Shown here: one piece after another, positions 23,256 through 35,278 of the stretch | How positions within the stretch are numbered: the stretch's first letter is position 1 | How the letters are laid out: each line of letters begins with the position of its first letter | Assembly (NCBI RefSeq): GCF_963259705.1 | Contig: NC_081840.1 | Span: 145,549,549 to 145,613,548 of the forward strand | Origin: Myotis daubentonii | Taxonomy: Eukaryota; Chordata; Mammalia; Chiroptera; Vespertilionidae | DNA: 64,000 bases | Direction of reading: 5' to 3' | The notes under the pieces: model-generated | Seen by the model: the letters and a program-made list of their open reading frames with translations, nothing else | Databases searched by the model: none | What the model was told of the DNA's origin: nothing | Position numbers and translations under genes: made by a program

Positions 23256-23482
23256 GGATTTCTCAACATTGCACTACAGATATTTCGGGATGGGTCATTG
23301 TTTGCTGCAGAGCACTATCCTGTGCATTGTAGGATGTCAGCAGCATTCTTCATCTCTACCCACTGAATTCCCGCAGCACCCCGACCCTGCAACTGTGCAA
23401 TCCAAAATTCCTCCGACATGGCCAAATACGCTTGAGGGGCAGGTTGTGCAGGGAGCAAAGTTGCTGGTTGAGAACCAGTGAT
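23256..23482. mobile_element. MER5A-type hAT (Charlie) remnant
   Basis: Matches the old mammalian MER5A pattern, with 'tcctgtgcattgtaggatgt' and 'ctctacccactgaattcccg', and ends in 'ggttgagaaccagtg'. It is diverged and the left terminus is degraded. Confidence 0.75.
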
Positions 23483-24739
23483 TTAAAACAATGCCTGGCA
23501 CAATAAATATTTGTTGAGTGAGTGAACAAATGGATAAAACCAGTACTTTTTAGGCAGTTAAAATTTTGCATTCTCAACAATAGAATAATTACAACAGAAA
23601 AATTGAATACAAAGAAGACTTTACCAAGTAAAGTTCCCTTTCAATTCAGGGCTTAAATTTTATCCTCTTTCACTCATCTTCTGCTAAAGGCTTTGAATAA
23701 AGACATTTCCAGAAAGTACCCATTTATTTAGCTCCTAATTGTTTTGGCTGTGCTATGTCAATCACTGTTGGAGCCTGTAAATTTAAACCATTAAAAAAAC
23801 ACACAAAAAACACTTAACTATTTTTCAAGCCAGGTAATTGCTGAATTCCTTTTTGAAATCCACTTCTCTACTGTCTGCAGCAATTAACAGCCAGAGGAAA
23901 TGGACCCCATGCCCTTGGACTGAGGATGAAACATTGCCCTGCCCAGTGTCTGAGCTTTCAAACTTCAGAGCAGTGGAGGGTCTGCTCCTTCACACTCTCA
24001 CTTAATACTTCCCTGGCTCCTCGCCCAAACCTATCTGCCATGCAATTATTTCCAACCTGTTTCACAGAAGGCCTGCTCCATTCATCTTTCTTTTTTGGGT
24101 TGGCTTTCCATGGAAACTGATAAAAGATTTTACGGTGTGAAACTTAAGTCAGTAGGGTTCCGTACAACGCTAAGCCAAGGTTTTTAGGTTTACGTGGCCA
24201 GACATGAAATACGGCCTGGAGAGGGATGAAAGAACATTTATAATCAGATCTGGGGATTTGGTAACAATCTGTCTGGAATAAACTCCTAGATAGAATAATG
24301 GTGGTGTCCATACTACATGGTTAGAAAGGGACGGGTGAGGTGGCAGGGGGTGATGGTCAGAAGATCCGAACTCAATTTCTGACTCTGTGACTTAAGGTAA
24401 AAGATGTAACCTTCTGTAGAAATTAGCTTCCTTTTTATATAATGAGATGGAACTAGGTAGACCTTATCATCTATCTCCTCTGCCTGCTCTTTTCCCATTG
24501 TTTCCTATTTCTTTAAATGGCACCACCACCCTGTTAAAAGTCAGAAGTCTGAGAGTCAACTCTGGCTTTCCATCGCCTTTCCCCTTACACTGATTGTTCA
24601 TGCTAATTTTCTCTGCTAAATTTCTCTTGATCTGTTCAGTTCTCTCTCTCTTCTTGGCAACAAGCCTAAGCTTGACCTCCCGCAATCTTCCCTAGCGACT
24701 AGATTGCCCAGGGTCATTGCCCTCCACTGTCTCCCTGCC
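23483..24739. other. Unassigned intronic DNA
   Basis: No confident repeat or gene. Part of 24350-24480 may be a diverged MIR. Confidence 0.3.
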
Positions 24740-25090
24740 TTTAGGCTTGCTCTCCACCCTCTTCCATAAAACCTGGTTTCACTGGGGCCAAAGAGATCTT
24801 ACAAAGAGAATCTGACCACGTCACTCTCATTTAAACATTCCTCATTGATGTCCTGTTGTTTAAAAAGTTCTAGATTCCTAAAATAGGCCTCGAGATCTAT
24901 GTCCTGATCATTTCCCTGGAGTCACTTCCTTCCCACAGGCTCTAACATTGTACTTCAATCACACTGAGCTTTTTTCAAATCTTTTTTTGCCACCAAGTGG
25001 ACATGCTACTTCCTCTGTCACAACACTTTCCCTTCTTGCTTGGTGCTACTCTTTCAGATTTCATTTGTGTGTCACTGCTTGGGTAGGCCT
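24740..25090. mobile_element. L2 LINE fragment
   Basis: The sequence resembles the L2 3' region as usually seen in intronic DNA ('ctccactgtctccctgcc', 'ctgaccacgtcactctc', 'catgctacttcctctgtc'). It is diverged and no frame is open. Confidence 0.5.
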
Positions 25091-26155
25091 GACCTCTAGG
25101 CAGTGCTATGCTCAGCTTAGGTCACAGCTTATTGTAATTGCATTTGTACACCAGTTTTAAATATTGACTGATATTTTCAATTATGAAGTGATTTGATTGC
25201 AGATCTTTCTAGAATAATTTTCTCTTTGATCTTTTACAGTTCTCTCATTCACCTCCTAATAGAGCAGCAATATTTTGGCAACTTGACTTTATCAAACCAT
25301 TACAAAACTTTTAAGCAGCTTTCATGGAAATACTGCTTTGTGTACGTTTAATTAAGTTAATGCAATTACATTAAGAAGCACAACTAACATAATCATGTTT
25401 ACTACTGTTGAACACAAGGAATTCTTGGAAAACATGCAACTTAGATGTTGAATTATTTCTTTTAGAGTGAGAGAAAAAGGGAGAGGAAAAGAGAGAAAAA
25501 CATTGACTGGTTGCCTCCCATATGCACCCAAACAGGGAATCAATTTATTGGTAGTCAATGATAAATAATATCTAGGGGCCTTAATTTAAATAAATAGGAA
25601 TCCAGAATTTTAAAAATAACATAATAAGCTATGTATGTTAGGAGGACATATATTATTTTAATCGTCTTCTTATTCTTCAGCTCTTTTGAGAAACACATTT
25701 TCAGTGAATTTCTCCACAACTTATTTGCATTGGCGATTTAGCTTCAGGGTAAATGGGAGAGAATCAGATTTTTTAAATTCAGGCGTTTGTATTATGCGAA
25801 ACAGCACAGAAAAGCGACATCCCTACCTCATTTAAATTCTGCCTAAGTGATAAGCGTGCACATTAGGCCTGGCACTGACCCAGCTTTGTACAAGTCCTTG
25901 CCGTCTTCTGCTTTTTCTTAGAGCAGGTCCAGAGTGAAGGAGGGCAACTTCTTCATGGGTGCTCAGTCTCCCTCCCAACCTTTGGACATTTCCAAGAGGG
26001 AAAAGGCAAAGCAGGTGCAGCCATTTAGAACTAGAGATAGAAAAATGGCAAGTAAATCATGGTCATAAAATCAGCGGCTGCCAGTTTTTGAGAGGTTTCT
26101 GTGTCAGACACGGAGGTGAGCCATTGGCACGCTTTCACTCAGTTCCCGCACCCTC
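25091..26155. other. Unassigned intronic DNA, possible SINE fragment at 25450-25540
   Basis: The segment at about 25456-25540 ('gagagaaaaagggagaggaaaagag', then 'cattgactggttgcctccc') looks like the body of an antisense tRNA-type SINE. The rest is unassigned. Confidence 0.4.
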
Positions 26156-26159
26156 CCAG

Positions 26160-26400
26160 CTGTGAGTACTGGTTAGAATGCCAGCGCAGGGGCCAGGCTG
26201 GCTCGGGTTTAAGTCCATTTACTGTGGTCTGACCTTGGGCTTTAACCTCTGTATTTCAGTGTTTTGTGTGTGAATAAAAAATCTGCCTTCTAGTGTTTTC
26301 CTAAGGGTCAAAGAGCTAATATAAGACAAGCACAGGTGTTAGCACAGAGTGAGTACTCAAAATTAATAGCTCTTATTCTCATTGCTATCACTACTGTTCT
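26160..26400 (+). repeat. MIR SINE
   Basis: The MIR pattern runs from 'ctggttagaatgccagc' through a 'gcaca...gtgagtactcaa' end. It is diverged. Confidence 0.6.
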
Positions 26401-26599
26401 TACTCCCCTTCTCCCAATGAAGCAACTTAGTGAAGCCAAATGATTTGGTCATGGTCCCGCAGGTAGTGGGCGGCAGAGTCAGAATTGACCTGTACGTCTG
26501 CCTGTCCAATATAATTCCACTACATGTGACACAGTGTACCCTGACCACAGCCCAAATAGGCCGGTGCTGGAGGGGAGAGAGCCAGGCCTAAGCGCACCA

Positions 26600-26695
26600 G
26601 GCCTGAATCCCAGATCTCTGCATACCCTGTGTCACTGGGTAACTTTTATTCACATCCACTGTGTTCAGTTTTCTCATCTCTAAAATTGGAGTCAT
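26600..26695 (+). repeat. MIR SINE fragment
   Basis: Contains 'cctgtgtcactgggtaac' and 'agttttctcatctctaaaa', typical of the MIR core. It is truncated by the VES that follows. Confidence 0.55.
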
Positions 26696-26711
26696 ATCTC
26701 ATTTTTATTTT

Positions 26712-26752
26712 ATTTTATGTTTTTAATATATTTTTATTGATTTCAGAGAGGA

Positions 26753-26786
<34 letters not shown>

Positions 26787-27115
26787 CAATGATGAGAGAG
26801 AATCATTGATTGGCTACCCCCTGCATGTCCCCTACTGGGGATTGAGCCCACAACCCGGGCATGTGTCCTGGCCAGGAGTAGAACTGTGACCTCCTGGTTC
26901 ATAGGTTGATGCTCAACCACTGATCTCAGTGGATAGAGCATTGGCCTGTGGACTGAAAGGTCCCAGGTTTGATTCCAGTCAAGGGTTTGATCCCCAGCCC
27001 TGGTCAGGGCTCATGCAATGTGTTTCTCTCACATAACACATCAATGTTTCTTTCTCTGTCTCTCCCTTCCCCTTCTACTCTCCCTAAAAAAATAAAAAAT
27101 AAAAAAATCAATGGA
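26712..27115. mobile_element. Head-to-head pair of VES SINEs
   Basis: An antisense VES (about 26712-26923) abuts a sense VES (about 26925-27115). Both are missing their first bases and meet at CCACTGA-TC-TCAGTGG (26917-26932), a near palindrome. Together they form an inverted repeat with arms of roughly 190-210 bp. A (GA)n run lies in the first copy. Confidence 0.85.
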
Positions 27116-28140
27116 AAAATATCCTCAGGGGGGAATTAACAAAAAAACATATATATAGCTAATACGGTAAATTTTATGTGAGGTATATTTTACCACAGTA
27201 AAAAATAGGGGATAAACATATCCTTCTTTAAGAGGAAGACATTATTATTAAAATTATTGAAATGAGAATCATAGCCTTAAGATCAGCTTCTGCTTATTTA
27301 GCAATATTTTTTATCATTTATGTCAAATTCCACCAAGAAGTCACTTTAATCTTTTTGTTTCATAAGAGTGAGGAGGTGTGCATGGCTATTCTTATCCACA
27401 ACATATGTTCCTATTTGAATTGGCAGGTGAGTATTAATCAACATGGATATTATTCTAACAATGCTGTCAGAAGAGAAATAATATTGCTGTGACACCAAGA
27501 GAACATTTTTATTATACACATTACCTTGAAATAACATTTTTCCCAGGAAATTTGATGCAGCAGACATGTGGTGCATGATAGAAAGTAGCCGAGCTAAAGT
27601 ACATCAGTCTTGTGTGTGCACATGATCTATAGTCCAACAGCCTGTGAACACAAGGATGTAATTAACTATGAAGGTCACTCCATCACTAGGACAAAATTTG
27701 GAACAAAGATGTATTCAGTTATGCTGTTTATGCCTTATTTTTAAGCTGTCCTTTCTATGTGATTTTTAAAACACCATAAGGTGTTTCTTTCCCCCCCCCC
27801 CTTGCTTTTTTTCAGCTACTATAATAAATGTTGAGTTTTGGGGGGGAAAGTATAATATACCCAGAAGACCTTGTGCATATCTGCTTTATGTGCATCTGTT
27901 TCACAGTGTCATTACACTCAGATGGATTGAAGTTCTCTTTGATCTCTGGCTTTAGATCTGCCTCAATAAAATACCAGCTCTAATTATTCACCTTTGTCCG
28001 CCTCCTTTGAGTTACATCAGACCCTCTGGGCAGAGGAAGGACTTGTTGGTCTCTAGTCTTTGCTCTAAGCTCCTCCAAGTCCCTGTTTTTTCTCTAGGCA
28101 CAATAGTATTTGCCCTTCCCTGATCTCTCAGAAACTCTTA
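27116..28140. other. Unassigned intronic DNA
   Basis: Contains a poly-C run at about 27791-27801 and a poly-G run at about 27839-27846. No repeat family or gene was recognised. Confidence 0.4.
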
Positions 28141-28146
28141 CCCTCA

Positions 28147-28951
28147 TGCCGGGAGCCGGTCCATGCTTGCTGTTTCAAGGGACCTGGAATATATGGCATA
28201 CTGTTCTTAATATGTTTGCTCACCTTCTTGGCACTATGTGTCTTAACCAAGGTCTCTGAGAAAGGTTGTTTCCCCAGGTAGGGATTTTCCCCTGAAGTTA
28301 GGGAGGGAATAAAACCCCTTAACTAAGTGCCAGGCGGGTAGTTAATCACTTTAACTACGAACAATCATGCTTAAGCTACATAATCTTTACTCCCTGGAAT
28401 GGAGATAAGAAACGCCCTAACCTTTGTAATAGAGATTGATAGGATTGAATCAACTGGTATAAATACAGATGTAACAAGACAGCAAGAGACAGAACTCAGA
28501 ACACAGAACCTACACTCAGAACCTAGGCACAGAACCTACACAGAGCGTTCTCTAGAGACAGAGGAACTTCGCTGGAGAGAACATGGCAAAAGATCCTGGA
28601 CAGAAACTGGCCTCAGAACCTAGAGACAGAACCTAGCGAGAGAACATGGCAAAAGATCCTGGACTGAACCTGACTACAGAAATTGGCAAGAGAACCTGAC
28701 TAGAACCTGGTGACTGAACCTGGCTGGAGAACCTGGACAGAACCTGGCTGGAGAACCTAGGGAGGGAACATGGCCACAGAACCTGGCTGGAGATCCGAAG
28801 CAGAACCTCTCTGGAGATCCAGACCAGAACTTGGCTGGAGATCCTGGCTAGGCTGCTGATCAACTGAACACTGTCTCCGTGTCATTCCTTCTTCGCCGAC
28901 TCCGTCCACACCTTTGGGGACCCCTGGACCCGCTGGGGTTGGACCCCAGCA
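28147..28951 (+). mobile_element. Endogenous retrovirus solo LTR, class II-like
   Basis: An 805-bp LTR begins TGCCGGG and ends CAGCA. It has perfect 6-bp duplications CCCTCA at 28141-28146 and 28952-28957. A TATA box (TATAAATA) lies at 28458-28465. No internal viral genes remain, so this is a recombined solo LTR. Between about 28490 and 28860, downstream of the TATA box, is an array of imperfect ~15-bp units around 'gaacctggctggaga'. The 6-bp duplication suggests class II. The family name is not known to me. Confidence 0.8.
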
Positions 28952-29051
28952 CCCTCAAAGCTCTGAGATTTCTAAATGTGTGAGCAGGATCCTGATAGTT
29001 GTTGAATGTTTTTATCAGGAGTTTGGAGAGTGGTAGTCTCTGCCACTGTTG

Positions 29052-29102
29052 TTCCTCCTCCTCCTCCTCCTCCTCCTACTCCTCCTCCTCCTCCTCCTCC
29101 TT
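29052..29102. repeat. (TCC)n microsatellite
   Basis: CCT/TCC trinucleotide run directly before an antisense VES. Confidence 0.9.
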
Positions 29103-29104
29103 CT

Positions 29105-29289
29105 TCTTTAAATATATTTTTATTGATTTCAGAGAGGAACGGAAAGGGAAAGAGGGAAAGAGAAACATGAGTGATGAGAGAGAATCATTGATTGGCTGCC
29201 TCCTGTATGCCCCACACTAGGGATAGAGCCTGCAACCCGGGCATGTGCCCTGACGGGGACCTCCTGGTACATAGGTCAACAATCAACTA
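29105..29289 (-). mobile_element. VES SINE, truncated
   Basis: Antisense VES body from 'atatatttttattgatttc' to the partial head 'caactactgagccctgc', followed at once by Helitron sequence. Confidence 0.85.
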
Positions 29290-29770
29290 CTGAGCCCTGC
29301 CATCTTGTGTGTTAGAGTGATGGTCAATTTGCATATTACCTCTTTATTAGATAGAACTAGAGGCCCGGTTTGTGCATACGGTAGCGGGAGGTGGGGGGTG
29401 GGGGGATGCATTGCTCAGCCCAACCTGCACCCTCTCCAATCCAGGACCCCTCTGGGGATGTCCAACTGCCTCTCGCAATCCAGGACTGCTGGTTCCTAAC
29501 CGCTCACTTGCCTGCCTAACTGATCACCCCTAACTGCTCCCTCCTGGCCTGATCACCCCTAACCACCTCTGCCTCATCCTGCACCTGGGACCCAGGATTC
29601 CCTCCTCTGGCCGGTCGCAGGAACCTGGGACCCGGGCTCCCCTCCCTCTGGCTGGCCACAGGCACCCAGGACCGGGGCGACTTTGCCTGGGCTGGTTGCA
29701 GCTGCAGGCGCTGGCACCTGGGACCGCGGGGCGGATGGCTTGTCCCGCTCCTGGCTGCAGCCACAGGCAT
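29290..29770 (-). mobile_element. Two adjoining Helitron fragments
   Basis: 29290-29354 is the 5' end of one Helitron read on the minus strand (ending 'gcatattacctctttattagatag'). CTAGAGGCCCGG at 29356 is the 3' end of a second, also on the minus strand. Its interior runs to about 29770 and lacks a recognisable 5' end. Minus-strand frames in it are repeat read-through. Confidence 0.7.
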
Positions 29771-30330
29771 TTTTAAATGTCTCTAGATCTCTATCAGGCA
29801 GGTTGGGATTCCTTTCCCACGATTTGTGAGATTTGTGAAACATACTGTTAGTGGCATGCCTTTTTTCACAATCGTTTATTTCTTCTCTTCACTGTTGTCA
29901 CTGCAATGACCTTCAGAGCCACTGCCACAACCGGAACTTCCCCTAGGGCTGTTGTGTGGCTGCTTCGGGAAACTAAATTAAATTCAAGACAATACTGCAT
30001 CAGACCATGAGGAGTACCTGTTTTATTGTTTATCTAATTGAAACCATTGTCCAACCCTACAATGATTTTATTCTTTTACATGTACTGGAAACCAAAACAT
30101 TGAACAAAGGCAGAAAACTATATTGAAAGAAAAAGTCCAACTGGCAATTTCTTCAATGTTAGTTTCAGAACTGAACCTCAAGCTATTGTGCACGGGGATC
30201 TTGGGCTAGTAGCTCAGGAAGATTGTTGAGGAACACTGAAAGGTAGGAGGACTCTTACAAGCATGTAGTGCAAGGTTCTTAAAAAGGGCGGTCTACACAC
30301 AGTGACTGTGCTCTTTTAGGTATTAGCATG
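29771..30330. other. Unassigned intronic DNA
   Basis: No gene or repeat family was recognised. Confidence 0.35.
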
Positions 30331-30615
30331 TGTGGGAATATCAGCTTCCAATTGCTGCTGTAACAAATCCACAATTTAGTGTTTAAAATAACACAAACAC
30401 ATTACCTCACAGTTTATATAGGTTGGAAGTCCTGGGGGCTTGGCTAGATGTCTGCTTAGAGTCCCACAGGCAGGAAGCAAAGTGTAGGTTGAATCAAAGT
30501 ATAGTTGTGCTCCTTTCTGAAAGTTCAAGGGGGAGAATCCATTCCTTGCTCTTTCCGGTTGTTGGAACCTATTTCCTTGCTGGGTATCAGCAAAGGGTGT
30601 CCTCATCTTCTAAAA

Positions 30616-30927
30616 CAGCGGTTCTCAACCTGTGGGTCGCGACCCCTTTGGGGGTCAAATGACCCTTTCACAGGGGTCGCCTAAGACCATCGGAAAACAC
30701 ATATAGAATTACATATTGTTTTTGTGATTAATCACTATGCTTTAATTATGTTCAATTTGTAACCATGAAAATACATCCTGCATATCAGATATTTACATTA
30801 CGATTCATAACAGTAGCAAAATTACAGTTATGAAGTAGCAACGAAAATAATTTTATGGTTGGGGGGTCACCACAACATGAGGACCTGTATTAAAGGGTCG
30901 CGGCATTAGGAAGGTGGAGAACCACTG
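30616..30927 (+). mobile_element. SPIN (hAT) miniature element
   Basis: A 312-bp SPIN with ends CAGCGGTTCTCAACC and GAGAACCACTG. Perfect 8-bp duplications TTCTAAAA lie at 30608-30615 and 30928-30935. It is the longest of the five SPIN copies in the window. Confidence 0.95.
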
Positions 30928-31014
30928 TTCTAAAAGCTTCCTATGTTCTTTGGCTCTTAGCCCTCTTCCTCCACCTTCAAAACAAACAATGGTGGGTTCA
31001 GTCCCTCCCACTCT

Positions 31015-31162
31015 TTTTAGAGGCCAGATGCACCAAATTCGTGCAAGAGTAGCCTTCCTTCCCCCTGCTGCCGGCACCCGCTTCCCTCTGGCACCCAAGA
31101 CCCAGGCTTCGTCCGGAAGGACATCAGGTCTAATTAGCATATTACACGTTTATTCTTATAGA
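31015..31162 (-). mobile_element. Short Helitron
   Basis: The 3' end is at the low coordinate (TTAGAGGCCAGATGCACC, with the terminal CTAG mutated to TTAG). The 5' end is near 31162 ('acgtttattcttataga'). At only ~148 bp it is an internally deleted copy. Confidence 0.7.
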
Positions 31163-31661
31163 TTGTCTGTGTCCATGGGTTATGCCTATGTGCATATGTG
31201 TTTAGTCGCTCCTATTCTTCACCTTCCCTGGGTTCTCTGCTTTCACCTCCCTCTATTAAGGGCTAATGTGATTAGATGGGGTCCACTTGGATAACCCAGG
31301 ATAATCTCCCAGCTCAAAACCTATAACCTTAACCACAGCAGCAAAGTCTGTTTTGCCATGTAAGGTAGCACAGTCACAGGTTCTGAGAATTAGAGTGGAC
31401 ATCCCCAGTGGGTCCATTATTCTGTCTACCACAGTGGGCAAGACTCCAGATATGAGGACCACTGATGGTCAGAAATTTTTTTCCAAAGCCCAGAAGTCTC
31501 TCCAAGCATAAGTGATTGGAGATATTAGCAGAGATCCAGGAGTCAGACATATGTCTGAGGCCTAGTAGCAAAGTGGTCTTAGTCAATGGACACTAGTACG
31601 TTTTCAGGCAACACCATTAAATGTATCTATGCTGGTGTGCTTTCCCTCTTGAAATTGCCTC

Positions 31662-31742
31662 CTCCCCCTCCTCCCCCTCCTTCCCCTCCTCTCCCTCCTC
31701 TTCCTCTCCCCCCTCCTCCTCCTTCTTCCCCCTCCTTCTCCT
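31662..31742. repeat. CT/CCT-rich low-complexity tract
   Basis: Pyrimidine-rich tract. It produces a spurious proline-rich frame. Confidence 0.9.
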
Positions 31743-31829
31743 TTGCTGAGTTTTCATCATTGTTAATTTGAAACTGAGGAGGTGCCTGTTACTTCTTAGG
31801 AAGCAGCAGTTGCCTTATAAATTTCTCCT

Positions 31830-32036
31830 CCGCAGCTTATTGTGGTGAATTTACATATAATGCAATTCACCCATTTGAGTGTAGAGGTTGAGTTTGGTAA
31901 TGGTATACAGTGGTGTAACCACCACCACAATCATTAAGTCTGAACATTTCCATCACCCTAAGTTTCTCATGATTCTGCAGTCAACTCTGATCCCCAGCCC
32001 CAGACAACCACTGATATTTTTCACTGGAGTTTTATC
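31830..32036 (-). mobile_element. Old L1 3' UTR fragment
   Basis: Matches the 3' end of older L1 subfamilies on the minus strand ('cattcacccatttgag'-type and 'gtaaccaccaccacaatc'). A younger L1 starts directly after it. Confidence 0.6.
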
Positions 32037-32585
32037 TTCTTTTTAAATTTTATTTTATATTTGTCTCAGGTGTACAGCATGGTGGTTAGATAACTATATA
32101 ATTTACAACTACATAATTTACACAATTATCTCCCTGATAATTCTAGTACCTGCCTGGGACCATATGTGTTATTACAATACTATTGACCATATTCCCTAAG
32201 CTGTTCTTCACAATTCTGTGACTATTTTGTAACTTCTTACTCCCTTCACTTTTCTCACCCATCCCCCAACCTAGCAAACCTCAGTTTGTTCACTATATCC
32301 ATGAGTCTGTTTCAGTTTTGTGCTCATTTATTTTGTTCTTTAGAGTCCACATACAAGTAAAATCATATCATATTTGTCTTCCTCTGTCTGACTTAATTCA
32401 CATAGCATAATATTCTCTAGGTCCATTCACATTGTTGCCAATGATAGGGTTTCATTCTTTTTTTTTTATAGCCAAACAGTATTTTGTTGTATCAATGTAC
32501 CACATTTTCTTAATCTGATTATCTATTGATGGGCACGTGGGTTGCTTCCATATCTTGGTTGTTGTAAATAACACTGCAATAAATA

Positions 32586-32591
32586 TAAGGG

Positions 32592-32667
<76 letters not shown>
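32586..32667. repeat. (TA)n microsatellite
   Basis: TA-rich dinucleotide run inside the antisense L1, producing spurious IYIYIY frames. Confidence 0.95.
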
Positions 32668-32669
<2 letters not shown>

Positions 32670-32701
32670 TTTGAATTAGTGTTTGAGATTTCTTCAAATA
32701 T

Positions 32702-32800
32702 ACAGGGTGGGCACAAGTAGGTTTATAGTGCTGAGTACATGAAACAAGTTTATTCTTGCATTATTTATTTATTTATTTATTTATATTATTTGTCTTCTTA
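32702..32800. mobile_element. Mariner-type element fragment
   Basis: Begins 'acagggtgggcacaagtagg', the recognisable end of a mammalian mariner-derived repeat. A (TTTA)n run follows. The other end is not visible. Confidence 0.5.
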
Positions 32801-33518
32801 TTATTGTTATTATTTCATATCCTTACTTATGATTTATCTTTTAGGTAATGATGGCTGGTATTTTAACCTACTTTTGTCATACCTCTGTATTCCAGGAGTA
32901 GAATTTCTGGGTCATAATTTTAATTTTTAATTTTCTGAGAACCCTCCACACTGTTTACATAGTGGCTACACCAATTTGCAACCTTACCAGCAGTGCATAA
33001 GGATTTCCTTTTTCCCACATCCTCACCAACACTTGCTTTGTGATTTATTGACAATAGTCATTCTGACAGGTGTGAAATGATATCTCATTGTGGTTTTAAT
33101 TTGCATTTCTCTGACGATTAGTGATGTTGAGCATCTTTTCATATGTCTGTTGTCCATTTTTATCTCCTCTTTGAGAAGTGTCTATTTAAGTCTCCTGCCC
33201 ATTTTTTAATAGGATTGTTGGTTGGGGTGGGGGTGTTTGGTGTTGAGTTGTATGACTTTCTAATAAATTTTGAATATATCTTCTTCCATTCAGTAGGTCT
33301 GGTTTTCATTTTATTCATGGTTTCCTTTGCTGTGCAAAACTTTTTAGTTTGATGTAATCCCATTTGTTTGTTTTGTTTCCCTTGCCCAAGGAGATATGTC
33401 AGAAAAAAAAAATATGTTACTAAGAGCAATGTCTGAGAGTTTACTGCCTATGTTCTCTTCTAGGAGTTTTATGGTTTCAGGTCTTACATTGAAGCTTTTA
33501 TTCCATTTTGAGTTTATT

Positions 33519-33740
33519 TATTTTTTTAAAATATATTTCTATTGATTTTTTACAGAGAGGAAGGGAGGTATAGACAGTCAGAAACATCAATGAGAGAGAA
33601 ACATTGATCAGCTGCCTCCTGCACACCCCCTACTGAGGATGTGCCCGCAACCAAGGTACATGCCCCTGACCGGAATCGAACCTGGGACCCTTCAGTCTGC
33701 AGGCCGACACTCTATCCACTGAGCCAAACCAGTCAGGGCA
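33519..33740 (-). mobile_element. VES SINE inside the L1
   Basis: Near complete antisense VES. TGAGTTTATT-type duplications flank it (about 33509 and 33741) within the host L1. Confidence 0.9.
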
Positions 33741-33850
33741 TGAGTTTATTTTTGTATATGGTGTAAGAAGGTGGTCTAGTTTCATTTTTTTGCATGTATT
33801 AGTTCAATTTTTCTAACACCATTTAGTGAATAGACTTTCTCACCCCATTA

Positions 33851-33975
33851 TACAGGGTGTCCCAAGCACTATAACGGCCAACAGCTCAATTTTGAAAATG
33901 AAATAAATTTGAATAAACACTGCCTTTATAATTATTCAAAGTGTATGTATATGTTTGTCTGGGACACCCTCTATA
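33851..33975. mobile_element. Mariner-type miniature element
   Basis: About 125 bp with inverted ends CAGGGTGTCCCA and TGGGACACCCT, flanked by TA. It is inserted in the L1. Confidence 0.8.
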
Positions 33976-35038
33976 TTAATTGACCATATAGATATGGATT
34001 TATTTCTGAACTGTGTTCTGTTCCATTGATGTATGTGTCTGTTTTTACGTCTAGACCATGCTATTTGATTGGTGTAGCATTGTAGTACAGTTTGATATCA
34101 GGTAGCATAATTAATACCTTCAGTGCTGATCTTTCTTAAGATTGCTATTGCTATTTGGAGTCTTTTGCGGTTCCATTTAAAATTTTGGATTATTTGTTCT
34201 AGTTTGTAAAAAAAAAAAGTCATAGGTGTTTGGATAGAAATTTCATTGAATCTGTAGATGGCTTTGGATAGTATGGACATTTTAATGATGCTAATTTTTC
34301 CTATCCATGAAAATAACATATGAATCCATTTATATGAATCTTCTTCAATTTCTTTCTTCAGTGTCTTATAATTTTCTGAGTATGGGTCTTTTACCACTTT
34401 GGTTAAATTTTTTCCTAGGTATTTTTTAATGCAATTTAGATGGGATTATTTTCTTAATTGCTTTTTCTGGTAGTTTATTATTCATGTATAAAAATGCAAC
34501 CAGTTTCTGAATATTTATTTTACATCCTACTTATTTCAATTCATTTACCAGTGCCAGTAGTTTATGTGTGTGTGATCTTTAGTGTACTCTATACATAGTA
34601 TCCTGTCATGCCACTGTTTCATTGCTAATTTTCTGTCTGGTTGATCTATCCTTTGATGTCTATGGAATATTAAAGGCCCATACAATGACTGCAGAACTGT
34701 TGATTTCTCCCTTTATGTTCATCAATGCTTGCTTTATATATTTGGGTGCTCTTAGGTTGGGTGCATAAATATTTACAAGGGTTACATTCTCTTATTGGAT
34801 TGGTCCCTTTATCACTATGAAATACCCTTTTTGTCTCATAGTCTTTGTTTTAAAATCTATTTTGTTTGACATAGCATTGTTACCCCAGTTTTTTTTTTTA
34901 TTTCTATTTGCATGAAATATCTTTTTCCATCCCATTACTTTCAGTCTGTGTGGGTCTTTTGATCTGAAGTGGGTCTCTTGTAGACAGCATATGCTTGAGT
35001 CCTGTTGTCTTATCCATTCAGCCACCTTATGTCTTTTG

Positions 35039-35278
35039 TTTGTTTGTTTGTTTGTTAATCTTCATCCAAGGATATATTGTCCACTGATTTTTAGAGAGAG
35101 TGGAAGGGATGGAGTGAAGGGGAGAGAGAGACATCAATTGGTTGCCTCCCACATGTGCTCTGACTGGAGCTGGGGATCTAACCTGTAATCCAGGTACATA
35201 TCCTTGACCAGGAATCGAGCCCGAGACCCTTTGGTGTGCAGGTATGATGCTGTAACCATTGTGAAACACTGGCCTGGG
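35039..35278 (-). mobile_element. tRNA-derived SINE (VES-related)
   Basis: Antisense SINE flanked by CCACCTTATGTCTTTTG (35022-35038) and CCACCCTATGTCTTTTG (35279-35295), 17-bp duplications differing at one base. It is inserted in the L1. It is more diverged than other VES copies. Confidence 0.85.

Larger units (their letters stand above)
30331..31455 (-). mobile_element. MaLR-type LTR (MLT1-like), split by SPIN and a Helitron
   Basis: Antisense MaLR LTR: 'attgctgctgtaacaaatcc' at the low end, and 'ggataatctcccagctcaaa' and 'gtccattattctgtctacca' at the high end. It is interrupted at 30616-30927 and 31015-31162. Confidence 0.75.

Noticed and set aside
34098..35025. Frames resembling a nuclease and a polymerase domain
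   Set aside because: They are ORF2 fragments of a broken antisense L1, not host genes.
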